Assembly (NCBI RefSeq): GCF_014650175.1
Contig: NZ_BMUL01000004.1
Location: 1 to 64,000 of the forward strand
Direction: 5' to 3'
Source: Streptomyces termitum
GTDB lineage: Bacteria; Actinomycetota; Actinomycetes; Streptomycetales; Streptomycetaceae
Length of the DNA: 64,000 nt
This document shows positions 44,948-53,406 of the stretch, in pieces. Below the pieces are notes generated by a model. It did no database searches. It was not told the DNA's origin and saw nothing but the letters and a program-made list of their open reading frames with translations. Every line of letters begins with the position of its first letter. The stretch's first letter is position 1. A program made the position numbers and the translations under genes.

Positions 44948-46168
44948 TCAGGCGGGGCGGCCGCGGTTCATCGCCACCGCCGGGATGACCGTGAGGGCGA
45001 GGGCCCCGGCGGCCATGGCCAGGACCGGGTATCCGACCCCGCCCATCACCAGCCCGGAGGCCATGCCGCCGGTCGCGCCCGCCACGGACATCCCCACGTC
45101 CGCGAGACCCTGCACCGAGGCCCGGTTCTCGGCGGGCGCGGCGTCCGTGAGCAGGGCGGTGCCACCGAGCAGGGCCAGGTTCCAGCCGACTCCGAGCAGG
45201 ACCAGTGCGCAGGCCAGCGAGGGGGCGGAGGCCGGCGGGGCGAGGCCCGCGAGCAGACTCGCGCCCAGCAGGACGGCTCCGGCCGCGGTGGCGACCCACT
45301 GCCCGCCGATCCGGTCCGCGAGCAGGCCGCTCAGCGGTGACGGCAGGAACATGGCGCCCACGTGCAGGGCGATGACCAGACCCACCGCCTGTGTCGTGTG
45401 GCCGTGGCCCGCCATGTGGACGGGAGTCATGGTCATCACGGCGATCATCACGAGCTGCGCGGTGATCATCACGGCGGCGCCGGTGACGACGCCGGGGGCG
45501 GCGTACCCGGTACGGGCGGCCCCGGGCTTCCGGGGCGGGGCCGGGGGCGGCGGATCCGGGCGCGACCACACCACCAGGGTGAGCGCCGCGGCCACGTACG
45601 CGACCGCCGCCAGCAGGAAGGGCCCCGTCAGCCGCGGCAGACCCCAGGCGGCGGCGAGGTCGCCGGTGGGTCCGGTCAGGTTCGGGCCCACGACCGCTCC
45701 GAGGGTCATGGCGAACAGGACGGTTCCGGCGGCCCGGCCACGTCGTCCGGGCGGCGCGAGACCGGCGCCCGCGTAGCGCGCCAGGAGCCCGGTGACCGTA
45801 CCCGCCCCGTACACGAAGAGGGCCGTCAGGAGCAGGACGGGCGAGCGGGCCGCGGCTCCCGCGACCACGCCCACGCTGCCCAGCGCGGCGATGCCGTGGC
45901 CGAGCGCCAGTCCCGGACGGTGCCCGAAACGCTGACCGACGCGCCCGAGCCCCGCCGCTCCGAAGGCCGCGCCGGCGGTGTACAGCGCGGCCGGGACCCC
46001 GGCCAGACCGGTCGAGCCGAGCAGGTCCTGGGCGAGCAGCGCGCCGACCGTGATGCCGGCCGCCATGCCCAGGCCGCCGAGCGCCTGTGAGATGCCGAGC
46101 ACCGTCAGGGCGCGGCGCTGTCCGGGGGAGAAACCCGCCGCCGTGGCCGGGGGGATCGTGCGGGTCAC
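44948..46168 (-). CDS. MFS transporter
   Basis: 406 residues from GTG 46168, about twelve membrane helices, with the MFS motif A-like loop RVGQRFGHRPG after helix 2, a Pro-rich central loop RPDPPPPAPPRKPG between the halves, and GLLADRIGGQW in the second half. Likely exporter or small-molecule transporter; substrate unknown. The GTG overlaps the stop of an 18-codon upstream ORF that has the better ribosome binding site, so its translation is probably coupled to that ORF. In operon with the Baeyer-Villiger gene. Confidence 0.85.
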   Translation of the reverse strand: MTRTIPPATAAGFSPGQRRALTVLGISQALGGLGMAAGITVGALLAQDLLGSTGLAGVPAALYTAGAAFGAAGLGRVGQRFGHRPGLALGHGIAALGSVGVVAGAAARSPVLLLTALFVYGAGTVTGLLARYAGAGLAPPGRRGRAAGTVLFAMTLGAVVGPNLTGPTGDLAAAWGLPRLTGPFLLAAVAYVAAALTLVVWSRPDPPPPAPPRKPGAARTGYAAPGVVTGAAVMITAQLVMIAVMTMTPVHMAGHGHTTQAVGLVIALHVGAMFLPSPLSGLLADRIGGQWVATAAGAVLLGASLLAGLAPPASAPSLACALVLLGVGWNLALLGGTALLTDAAPAENRASVQGLADVGMSVAGATGGMASGLVMGGVGYPVLAMAAGALALTVIPAVAMNRGRPA

Positions 46169-46221
46169 GCGTGCTCCCGGGCGGCATGGCCCGAGGGGGC
46201 GCGGGTGGCGGGGGTGGGCAT
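46165..46221 (-). CDS. 18-residue leader peptide ORF coupled to the MFS gene
   Basis: ATG at 46221 is preceded by GAAGGAGCCCC, the strongest ribosome binding site in the vicinity. The ORF encodes MPTPATRAPSGHAAREHA and stops with TGA that overlaps the GTG start of the MFS gene (GTGA). It has no similarity I know of. The arrangement looks like a translational coupler or regulatory upstream ORF. Short length makes coding status uncertain. Confidence 0.5.
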   Translation of the reverse strand: MPTPATRAPSGHAAREHA

Positions 46222-46253
46222 GGGGCTCCTTCGGGGGCGTCGGGCGCGCGGCG

Positions 46254-46325
46254 GCCCGCACCGGTGGGGCCGGTGCGGGCGGGGCGGGCGGGAGCCGTCG
46301 GCGCGGGGGCGGCCGCGCCGACGGC
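46254..46325 (-). terminator. Two tandem hairpins between SulP and the MFS leader
   Basis: On the minus strand transcription from SulP meets a 12-bp stem (46314-46325 with 46294-46305) and then an 11-bp stem (46270-46280 with 46254-46264, 5-base loop). The second ends only 33 bases before the leader ORF start, so besides ending the SulP transcript it could act as an attenuator for the MFS gene. Confidence 0.65.
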
Positions 46326-46419
46326 GTGGGGCATCAGCGGACCGGGAGGGGGAACCGCTCCCGGTGGTGCCGGTGCGGGGTGGAACCCGCTGAGGACGAG
46401 GGGGAGGGGCGCACGTCCG

Positions 46420-47970
46420 TCAGGAGGTGGTTCCGCGCCGGCCGTCCGCGGTGCCGCCGCCCCGTGCGGCGGCGACGAGGGCGGTCTCGCGCGGTTCCGG
46501 GTCGGGCATGCCTCCGGGGTCCCGGAGGCCGGCGTCGTTCTGGGCGGTCCACGCGTCCAGGGCGGTCCGGCAGGCATGGTCCAGGTGGCGCAGCCGCGAG
46601 AGGTCGACCTCCACCGGCCGGTCCTTCGGCAGCGCCTCCAGGGTGTCGAGGATCAGCGGAAGGCGCAGGAAGGTCGCGTTGCCGCTGAGGGCGACCGTGG
46701 TGCGCCCGTCCCGCTCGCCGACGTCGAGACGGACGGCGGAGGTCTCCCACGCCGTCTTGAGGACGGCGGCCCCGATGCCGACCAGGACACCCATGAACAT
46801 GTCCGTGGCGATGATCGCCAGCCCGGTCGTGGCCAGCACCACCGCCTCGCCGCGGTGTTCGCGCCAGAGCGTCCCGAACATTTTGACCGGGACGAGCTTC
46901 GCACCGGCGTGGACGAGCACCCCGGCGAGCGCGGCCACGGGTATCAGGCCGAGGACGGCGGGGAACAGGGCGGCGAACAGCAGCAGCCACACTCCGTGCA
47001 GGATCCTGGACATCTTGGTACGGGCACCGGCCTGGACGTTGGCGGCGCTGCGCACGATGACGGCGGTCATGGGCAGCGCGCCGACGAGGCCGCACAGCGC
47101 GTTCCCCGCTCCCTGGGCGACGAGTTCCTTGTTGTAGTGGGTGCGCGGGCCGTCGTGCATCCGGTCCACGGCGGCGGCGCTGAAGAGGGATTCGGCGGAC
47201 GCGATGAGCGTGAAGGCGAGCACGACGCCCAGCAGCGAGGGATCCGCCAGCAGCCCGATGTCGTCCGGGCCCGTCAGATCGAGGGAGTCGACCAGGCCGC
47301 GGACCTCGATGGTGGCGACGGGCAGGTCCAGCACCGCCACCGCGACGGTGGCCAGACCCACGGCCACCAGCGGTCCGGGAAGCAGCCGGGGCAGGCGTCC
47401 GGGAAGCCGCTTCCACAGGACGAGCACGGCGATGCTCCCGGCGCCGATCGCGCAGGAGGACAGCGCCGGGGCCCCGGACACGCTCCTCGTGAGCAGTTCC
47501 GGAAGGCCGGCCAGGTTGGCGAGACCGTTTCCGTGCGCCTCGGCTCCCGCCAGGGCGTAGAGCTGGCTGCCGATCAGGACGAGGCCGATGCCGGCGAGCA
47601 TGCCGTGGACGACCGCGGTGGAGATGGCGCGGAACCACCGTCCGAAGCCGACGACACCGAGCAGGATCTGGAGGAGCCCCGTGGTCAGGACGAGGATTCC
47701 GAGCACACCGGTCCCGTGGCTGGTCACGGCCTCGTACACGAGGACCGTGAGCCCCGCGGCCGGGCCGCTGACCTGGAACGCGCTGCCCGGCAGCGCGCCG
47801 ACCAGCAGCCCGCCGACGATGCCCGTGACCAGGCCCAGTTCGGCGGGGACACCGGAGGCCACGGCGATGCCGACGCACAGGGGGACGGCGACGAGGAACA
47901 CCACGACCGAGGCGAGCAGGTCGCGGGAGAGGACGTCCGGCCGTAACCGGAGACGGGGAGAGGTCTTCAT
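46420..47970 (-). CDS. SulP-family anion transporter with STAS domain
   Basis: 516 residues from ATG 47970 (AGGAG upstream). About eleven to twelve membrane helices, starting LLASVVVFLVAVPLCVGIAVA, with SGPAAGLTVLVYE and AESLFSAAAVDRM, then a C-terminal STAS domain (about 415-500: ALSGNATFLRLPLILDTLEAL, DHACRTALDAW). It lies 72 bases downstream of a beta-carbonic anhydrase gene on the same strand; that pairing is typical of bicarbonate (BicA-like) SulP proteins, so HCO3- uptake or exchange is the best guess over sulfate. Confidence 0.88.
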   Translation of the reverse strand: MKTSPRLRLRPDVLSRDLLASVVVFLVAVPLCVGIAVASGVPAELGLVTGIVGGLLVGALPGSAFQVSGPAAGLTVLVYEAVTSHGTGVLGILVLTTGLLQILLGVVGFGRWFRAISTAVVHGMLAGIGLVLIGSQLYALAGAEAHGNGLANLAGLPELLTRSVSGAPALSSCAIGAGSIAVLVLWKRLPGRLPRLLPGPLVAVGLATVAVAVLDLPVATIEVRGLVDSLDLTGPDDIGLLADPSLLGVVLAFTLIASAESLFSAAAVDRMHDGPRTHYNKELVAQGAGNALCGLVGALPMTAVIVRSAANVQAGARTKMSRILHGVWLLLFAALFPAVLGLIPVAALAGVLVHAGAKLVPVKMFGTLWREHRGEAVVLATTGLAIIATDMFMGVLVGIGAAVLKTAWETSAVRLDVGERDGRTTVALSGNATFLRLPLILDTLEALPKDRPVEVDLSRLRHLDHACRTALDAWTAQNDAGLRDPGGMPDPEPRETALVAAARGGGTADGRRGTTS

Positions 47971-48042
47971 TGACTTCGGCTCCTGGGGGTGGGGGAGTGG
48001 CGGCCGGGGCGGCGGCGGGACCGCGCGCGTCGGCATCGCCGT

Positions 48043-48645
48043 CTACAGGGAGGAGAAGGCGCCCGTGGCGATCTGGTGGGCCCGGACGACGCCGGTGTGG
48101 ACCTCGTAGTACCAGGCGTGCAGGCCGAGCCGGCCCTCGCGGACGGCCCGGCTCACGCAGGGGTAGTCGCGGAGCCTCCGCATCTGCGCGACGACGTTGT
48201 GCTGCACGGGCAGCGCGACATCGGGGCCGGGGTCTTCGAGGCCGGGCCCGCCGTCCTCCGCGGGGATGGACCGGCTGAGCCAGTCGCGCACCGCGGGCAG
48301 GGTCCGCAGGTCCTCCCCCCGCGCGAGGGCTCCCACGGCGCCGCAGTGGGAGTGCCCGCAGAGGATGATGTCGGACACCTCCAGCACGGAGACCGCGTAC
48401 TCGATCGTCGCCATCTCGCTGGTGGCGTTCTCCGGGTCGTACGGGGGGACGATGTTGCCCGCGGTGCGCAGCTCGAACAGTTCGCCCGGTCCGACGCCGG
48501 TCAGCAGCGTCGGGACCACGCGGGAGTCGGAGCAGGTGATGAACATGGCGGAGGGGCGCTGGCCGTCGGCGAAGCCGTGGAGACCGGGTCCCTCTTCGCC
48601 GTATCGGTGAGGGAAGTCCCGGGCCTGGTCGATGAGGTGCAACAC
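48043..48645 (-). CDS. Beta-class carbonic anhydrase
   Basis: 200 residues from GTG 48645, fixed by AAGGAGG 8 bases upstream; longer in-frame versions add only Pro/Arg-rich sequence. Zinc ligands Cys38 and Asp40 in ITCSDSR, His98 and Cys101 in CGHSHCGAVG. Interconverts CO2 and bicarbonate in the cytoplasm. First gene of an operon with the SulP transporter; together they would link bicarbonate transport to hydration. A candidate DasR site lies about 257 bases upstream. Confidence 0.93.
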   Translation of the reverse strand: MLHLIDQARDFPHRYGEEGPGLHGFADGQRPSAMFITCSDSRVVPTLLTGVGPGELFELRTAGNIVPPYDPENATSEMATIEYAVSVLEVSDIILCGHSHCGAVGALARGEDLRTLPAVRDWLSRSIPAEDGGPGLEDPGPDVALPVQHNVVAQMRRLRDYPCVSRAVREGRLGLHAWYYEVHTGVVRAHQIATGAFSSL

Positions 48646-48901
48646 GGGAGTGTCCTCCTTGGGGGGGAGTGGTGCGTGGCTCGTCGTACCGGTGGCGGCT
48701 TCGGCCGGTGCGACAGGGCTCTCGGGGGTACGAGGTGGCACGGGTGCCGTGGGGAACGGCTGCGAGTCGTCGCGCGGGGGTGTCGTCGAGGTCGCCCGTG
48801 CCGGCTGTCGGTGCGGTGGCGCCCGGGTCCCGGAACGCCGCCGCGGCGGCCGAACGCGTCGCCTCACGGGCATCGCGTCGTCGGCGACCCGCAGGAACAC
48901 T

Positions 48902-48917
48902 ATTGGTCCAGACCATG
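48902..48917. promoter_or_regulatory. Candidate DasR-responsive element upstream of carbonic anhydrase
   Basis: ATTGGTCCAGACCATG contains TGGTC-CA-GACCA, the core of the DasR (GntR/HutC) operator ACTGGTCTAGACCAGT, matching 12 of 16 positions. It stands in the 360-base gap 48646-49005 between the carbonic anhydrase gene and the end of the response regulator gene. On the minus strand a weak AATAGT element is next to it. The rest of the gap shows nothing else clear. Confidence 0.6.
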
Positions 48918-49005
48918 AGTTGAAAATGGGATGACGGTGAGACAGTTCTCATGAACCGGGGCCGGCGGGGACCCTCCGGCGGACTCGCGCGCGGGCGGCC
49001 GCGGG

Positions 49006-49665
49006 TCAGACCTTGAGCCGGTAGCCGACCCCGCGCACGGTCTGGACGCGTTCGGCCCCGATCTTGCGCCGCAGGTAGCGGACGTAGACGTCGACGACGT
49101 TAGAGCCGGGATCGTAGTCGAATCCCCATACGTGGCTGAGCAGTTGCTCCCGCGAGAGCACCCGGTCGGGATTGCGCAGGAGGATCTCCGCCAGGGCGAA
49201 CTCGCGGGCGGACAGGTCGGTGACCCGGTCCCCCGCCCGGATCCGGCGGGTGCGGAGATCGAGGACCAGGTCCCCGACCCGCAGCAGGAAGGCGTCCAGC
49301 GGCTCCTCGCGGCGCAGCCGCAGCCGTACCCGCGCCAGGAGTTCGTCGAAGGCGAAGGGCTTGGACATGTAGTCGTCGGCCCCGCTCTCCAGCCCGCCCA
49401 CGACGTCGCTCACCGCGTCACGGGCGGTGAGGATGACGACGGGCAGGGTGACGCGCGCGTTCCGCAGCTTGCGCAGGACCGTGAGTCCGTCGTGGCCGGG
49501 CAGGCCGAGATCGAGGATCAGGAGGTCGAAGTCCCGGCCGCGCGCGAGCTCGTAGGCGGAGACGCCGTCGGCGACGACGTGGGTGACGTAGCCGTTACGG
49601 CTCAACCCTCTTTCGACGAAGGCGGCGATTCCTGCATCGTCCTCCGCTATCAGGATCCGGCTCAC
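49006..49665 (-). CDS. OmpR-family response regulator
   Basis: 219 residues from GTG 49665. Receiver: IAEDDAGIAAF, phospho-Asp in LLILDLGLPGHDG, Thr in VILTARD, Lys in YMSKPFAFDELLARV. Winged-helix effector: LSAREFALAEILLRNPDRVL, NVVDVYVRYLRRKIG, TVRGVGYRL. The start lies inside the kinase gene, which it overlaps by 71 bases; the order kinase then regulator is the reverse of most OmpR pairs. Confidence 0.92.
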   Translation of the reverse strand: MSRILIAEDDAGIAAFVERGLSRNGYVTHVVADGVSAYELARGRDFDLLILDLGLPGHDGLTVLRKLRNARVTLPVVILTARDAVSDVVGGLESGADDYMSKPFAFDELLARVRLRLRREEPLDAFLLRVGDLVLDLRTRRIRAGDRVTDLSAREFALAEILLRNPDRVLSREQLLSHVWGFDYDPGSNVVDVYVRYLRRKIGAERVQTVRGVGYRLKV

Positions 49666-51085
49666 CGTGGGTGTCCTCCGTCGTGGGGTGCAGTGCGGGA
49701 ATGTCGATGACGAAGCGCGCGCCGCCGCCGGGGGCGTCCTCGACGTGGGCGCCGCCGCCGTGGGCCTGGGCGATCTCGCGGACGAGCGCGAGCCCGATGC
49801 CGATGCCGGTGTCGGAACTCGCCGCGTCGGCCTGGTAGAAGCGGTGGAAGATCCGCTCGCGGTCCTCCGGGGCCACGCCCGGCCCGGTGTCGGCGACCCA
49901 CAGCACCACCCGGCCCCGCCGCAGGCGCGAACCGATCTCGATGGTGCCCTTCTCGGCCGTGTGGGCGACCGCGTTGGCGGCGAGCTGCATCAGTGCCTGG
50001 GTCAGCCGCTGGCCGTCCGCCCGCACGGTGGCGTCGGCGACTTCGGCGACCTTCCAGCGCCGCCGCCCCAGCCCCTGCGCGTTGGCCGCCACGTCGACCG
50101 CCAGATCGGTCAGCGAGGTCGGGCCGAGGGTGAGGAAGTCCGGGCGCTCGGCCCGTGCCAGGAGGAGGAGGTCGTCCACGATCCGGCGCATCCGGTCCAG
50201 TTCGCCGAGGAGCAGGATACGGGTCTGGCGGGACTCGCCGTCCCCGGCGGCGTCCATCAGCTCCAGGTGTCCGCGCACGACGGTGAGGGGCGTCCGCAGT
50301 TCGTGCGCCACCTCGTCCAGGAAACGGCGCTGCGAGGTGAAGGCCTGCGACAGCCGTTCGAGCATGTGGTTGAACGTCTCGGCGAGTCGTGCCACGTCGT
50401 CGTTGCCCCGCACGGGCAGCCGCTGCGTCAGGTCGGTCTCGCTGATCCGTTCCGCCGTCTGCCGGACCAGCCGGATCGGAGCCAGTACGCGGCCCGCCAC
50501 CAGCCAGCTCGCCGCGCCGGCGGCCAGCAGGGCGACGCCCCCCGAGGCCAGCAGGGTGCGCGCCATCTGCGACTCCCGGCTCAACTGCCGGTCCCGGAAG
50601 GCCACCAGGACGAGCCGGGTGTCGGCGCGGTCGCCCTCCACGCGCACCGGGACGACGCCGTAGCGGACGCGTCCCGCCGGGGTGTCCAGCCACCGGATGC
50701 CCGGGTCGGTCGCTTCCCTCGCCATGGCCACGACCTCGGGATCCCGGTCCAGACGGACCGGCACCGGGCCGGGGCTACGCCGGTCGGCGCGCCCGTCGAC
50801 GACGCTGAAGAAGGCCGTGTCATGGGCCGGGTGATGAACCGTCATGAACGCCGTGAGCAGCGCGGCCCCCGTGGCGAAGGGCTTTCCGGAACGCGGGTCG
50901 CGCGAGGTCCGGGCGAAGGCCCGCAGTTTGTCCGCCTCGGCGCGGAGCTGTACGTCGACCCGGCGGTCCAGCTCGGCCCGCCAGAGGACCGTGATCCCGA
51001 AGGTGGGCACGGTCAGGGTCGCGCTCAGCAGCACCATCATCCAGCCCACGATCCGGGACCGGGCACTGATCGACAGATTCGGCAT
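49595..51085 (-). CDS. Sensor histidine kinase
   Basis: 496 residues. Helix at residues 14-34, extracellular sensor of about 140 residues, second helix at about 180-205 (TLLASGGVALLAAGAASWLVAG), HAMP, HisKA with DEVAHELRTPLTVVRGHLE, HATPase with NAVAHTAEKGTI, DTGPGVAPEDRERIFHRFY and GIGIGLALVREIAQAHGG. ATG shares one base with the stop of the upstream small membrane protein gene (TGATG). The C-terminal 24 residues or so lie in the region shared with the regulator gene. Signal unknown; it is the nearest regulatory system to the peptide locus at 51.8 kb. Confidence 0.92.
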   Translation of the reverse strand: MPNLSISARSRIVGWMMVLLSATLTVPTFGITVLWRAELDRRVDVQLRAEADKLRAFARTSRDPRSGKPFATGAALLTAFMTVHHPAHDTAFFSVVDGRADRRSPGPVPVRLDRDPEVVAMAREATDPGIRWLDTPAGRVRYGVVPVRVEGDRADTRLVLVAFRDRQLSRESQMARTLLASGGVALLAAGAASWLVAGRVLAPIRLVRQTAERISETDLTQRLPVRGNDDVARLAETFNHMLERLSQAFTSQRRFLDEVAHELRTPLTVVRGHLELMDAAGDGESRQTRILLLGELDRMRRIVDDLLLLARAERPDFLTLGPTSLTDLAVDVAANAQGLGRRRWKVAEVADATVRADGQRLTQALMQLAANAVAHTAEKGTIEIGSRLRRGRVVLWVADTGPGVAPEDRERIFHRFYQADAASSDTGIGIGLALVREIAQAHGGGAHVEDAPGGGARFVIDIPALHPTTEDTHGEPDPDSGGRCRNRRLRRKRVEP

Positions 51086-51486
51086 CAGTCGTCCCGCTCG
51101 TCATCGTCGTGGCCCCGGAGGCAGCCCGACTCGTCCCGTTCCTCCAAGTCTGTCAAGTCGTCCCAGAAGTCGTCGTCCTCGGTCTCCTGAGGAGGCAGGG
51201 CCGCGACCTCCCTGCCTTCGGGGCAGGGGGGTGCGGCGGAGGGCCGCGGGGCGGCCGGAAGAGGCCCGGCCGGTCGTCCCGGACGGGCCGCGGAAGTGGG
51301 CGGAGGTGCCTGCGGGAGCGGACGCTCCAGGACGACCGCGGGGCCCATCGAAGGTGGGGAGTGCTGGCCCGGCCAGTACCAGACGATCAGCAGCGCCGGC
51401 AGGGTCACTCCCGCTCCCAGTGCCAGCCCCAGCCTGTGCCACAGCATTCGGTCATTGTGCATGCCCGTGATCCGGGTGCCGCGCAT
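51085..51486 (-). CDS. Small membrane protein with acidic tail, coupled to the kinase
   Basis: 133 residues from ATG 51486 (a later ATG at 51462 is possible). One membrane helix (RLGLALGAGVTLPALLIVWYW), then a Pro-rich external stretch, and a very acidic end (ETEDDDFWDDLTDLEERDES ... DDDERDD). No known family. Its stop overlaps the kinase start, so it may be an accessory sensor or ligand-binding partner of the kinase; Asp/Glu clusters could bind metal. The divergent partner is the GCIS-repeat peptide gene. Confidence 0.65.
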   Translation of the reverse strand: MRGTRITGMHNDRMLWHRLGLALGAGVTLPALLIVWYWPGQHSPPSMGPAVVLERPLPQAPPPTSAARPGRPAGPLPAAPRPSAAPPCPEGREVAALPPQETEDDDFWDDLTDLEERDESGCLRGHDDDERDD

Positions 51487-51694
51487 GAGGAGAGAATCCT
51501 CATGTGCGGGGCCGCCGGAATCCGGCAGGTGTCCCGTCCTCTCCGCCGCCGCGACCGACGGCCCGCGTCGCCGCGCACGGGGGACGTGGCGCGATGCGCC
51601 GGACGAATCGGCACAGAACCAGCGCCGAGTAGTCGGAATCGCGCCAAAGAGCGCTGCGGCAAGACCACTTCTCATGATTCTTCTTTACCAATCG

Positions 51695-51724
51695 TTGACA
51701 GTCCATCGATCACGCTCCTAAATT
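51695..51724 (+). promoter_or_regulatory. Consensus-like promoter for the GCIS-repeat peptide
   Basis: TTGACA (51695-51700), an 18-base spacer and TAAATT (51719-51724). The surrounding bases are conspicuously AT-rich for this genome. It would start transcription about 85 bases before the peptide ATG, the strongest vegetative-type promoter I can see in the window. Confidence 0.7.
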
Positions 51725-51815
51725 CACCGAGCGGATCGCCGGGAGCGAATCGCCAGGAAGTTCCTCCATGAACGGTCCGCCCGAAGTAAACCTTCCACGA
51801 GTATCGGAGATCACC

Positions 51816-51971
51816 ATGGAACAGCTCATCCGGAGGATGGCAGAGGACGACGTCTGGAAGAACTGGATGTCCGTCAACTCCGCTCAGGCGCAGGCGAAGG
51901 ACGGCTGCATCAGCGCGACGACCAAGAGCGGCTGCATCAGCGCGTCCCCGAAGGCCGGCTGCATCTCCTGA
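51816..51971 (+). CDS. GCIS-repeat precursor peptide (candidate RiPP)
   Basis: 51 residues from ATG 51816, with GGAG 7 bases upstream; an in-frame ATG at 51768 would add 16 residues but lacks this. Residues 1-27 are leader-like: amphipathic MEQLIRRMAEDDVWKNWM then a Gln/Ala linker. Residues 28-51 are three tandem units K-x-G-C-I-S, nine residues apart (Cys31, Cys40, Cys49; Ser33, Ser42, Ser51), the last ending exactly at the stop. At DNA level the repeat is 27 bp (51897-51923, 51924-51950, 51951-51971). It precedes an adenylating enzyme and a WH..HH protein. A multi-core modified peptide is the likeliest reading; no known RiPP class fits. Confidence 0.75.
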   Translation: MEQLIRRMAEDDVWKNWMSVNSAQAQAKDGCISATTKSGCISASPKAGCIS

Positions 51972-52102
51972 CGCCTCGGCAAGGGTGCCCGGGGCAAATG
52001 CGCGGGAGGTTTCCCCTGCCTGCCCCGATATGCTCCGGGCGCCCGGTCGCCGACCCCTTTGCCCCGTTCCGATTCGACCATGCGCAACATGAGAAGGAAT
52101 TA

Positions 52103-53344
52103 ATGAAAGGCCAGCCGACCGACGCGGTGATCCAGCATGTCCGCGACATACCCCTCTACCAGAAGGCGTTGGCCGAGGGGTACTTCCCCCTCCTGGAGAA
52201 GCCGGAGATCGCGCGGGGATTCCCCGACAACTGGATGACGCCCCGGCTCGCGGCGGCACTGGCCTCGGGCGAGGCGGAGTTCGTCCTGTCCACCGGGACC
52301 AACCACGCGCGCATGCAGATCATCCGGCCCCCCTACTTCCTGCTGCGCTCCTACTACGAGCTGTGGAGCGACCACCCCGACATCGCCGGGACGTGGTGGT
52401 CGGGCTGCCGCCGCGTCTCCCTGACCACGGTGCTCGCGACGGAGCACGTGGCGAGGGTCAACGCCGCCCGGCGGGGCGTCGAGCCCGACCCCGTACCCAC
52501 CCTCGACGACCGCCGGCTGGACGAGCGCACCTGCTACCTCAACCTCCGGCTCGACCCCGCGACATGGGACCGCGACGAGGTGCTGCGCATGCTCGGCGAG
52601 ATCGAACAGGCCCGGAGGGAACACCCCCAGGGGCTCTACCACCTCGACTGCTCCGGCTACCACCTGGCGCATCTGGTGCGGAAGGCCCTGGCCTGGAACC
52701 TGCGGGACGCCTTCCCCCCGCCCGCCAGCATCATCCACGCCTACGAGTACACCCCGGTGAACGTACGGCGCTACCTGCGCCGGCACTTCGACTGTCCCGT
52801 CATCGACCTCTTCGGCAGTACGGAACTGGGCTACCTGTACTTCAGCGACCGCGAGGGCCGGTACCGGCCGCACCTCGACGGGATGAGCGTCGAACTCCTC
52901 CCGGTGGCCGACGGAAGCACGATCCACGAACTCGTCGTGACCAGCGTCCGCAACCCCTACATGCCGCTGGTCCGCTACCGGACGGGGGACTGCGTGCGCA
53001 CGTCGGACGGCGAGCCGGACCCGGAGGGCATCGTCCAGTTCTGCGGCCGGGTGAAGGAATTGCTGGGCACGCCGCGGGGACCGGTCGCCCAGGGCGATCT
53101 CGACCGCCTCGTGGGCGACGCGTCCGACGCGGTCTTCGTCCACCGGCTCGACGTCCACGGCGGCGAGGAGGCCACCCTCCTGTACACGACGTTCACCGGC
53201 GAGCCCGTCGGAACCGGGGAATCGGAGACGCTGCGGCGGGGGCTCGAAGAACTGACCGGCCGGCGCTGCCGAATCGAGCACCGGAGCCACCTTCCCATCG
53301 GGCGGTCCGGGAAGTACGCCTGGCTCACCGCCGACGGAGCCTGA
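52103..53344 (+). CDS. PaaK/LuxE-like adenylate-forming enzyme
   Basis: 413 residues from ATG 52103 (GAAGGAATTA upstream; an ATG at 51998 has none). AMP-binding features: Ser/Thr-Gly phosphate loop STGTNHAR (63-70), FGSTELGYLYF (about 237), YRTGD (about 292-296), and a terminal lysine in RSGKYAW (about 405). Closest in style to phenylacetate-CoA ligases and LuxE acyl-protein synthetases, which activate a carboxylate as acyl-AMP and pass it to CoA or a protein cysteine. Beside the Cys-repeat peptide, it may acylate the peptide or activate its carboxyl end. Substrate unproven; residual doubt remains on subfamily. Confidence 0.8.
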   Translation: MKGQPTDAVIQHVRDIPLYQKALAEGYFPLLEKPEIARGFPDNWMTPRLAAALASGEAEFVLSTGTNHARMQIIRPPYFLLRSYYELWSDHPDIAGTWWSGCRRVSLTTVLATEHVARVNAARRGVEPDPVPTLDDRRLDERTCYLNLRLDPATWDRDEVLRMLGEIEQARREHPQGLYHLDCSGYHLAHLVRKALAWNLRDAFPPPASIIHAYEYTPVNVRRYLRRHFDCPVIDLFGSTELGYLYFSDREGRYRPHLDGMSVELLPVADGSTIHELVVTSVRNPYMPLVRYRTGDCVRTSDGEPDPEGIVQFCGRVKELLGTPRGPVAQGDLDRLVGDASDAVFVHRLDVHGGEEATLLYTTFTGEPVGTGESETLRRGLEELTGRRCRIEHRSHLPIGRSGKYAWLTADGA

Positions 53345-53406
53345 ACCCCACCGAAAGGCCCCCTCTCTCTTTTTCCGTCTTCCTCCTCCTCAAGAACCGG
53401 AGCGCC

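Noticed and set aside
51768-51815. Longer form of the GCIS peptide from ATG 51768
   Set aside because: No ribosome binding site; the ATG at 51816 has GGAG at 7 bases. Kept as a minor alternative.
52103-53344. NRPS adenylation domain as partner of the MbtH protein
   Set aside because: The enzyme is PaaK/LuxE-like, lacks NRPS A-domain core motifs and any carrier domain, and is 5 kb away in another transcript.
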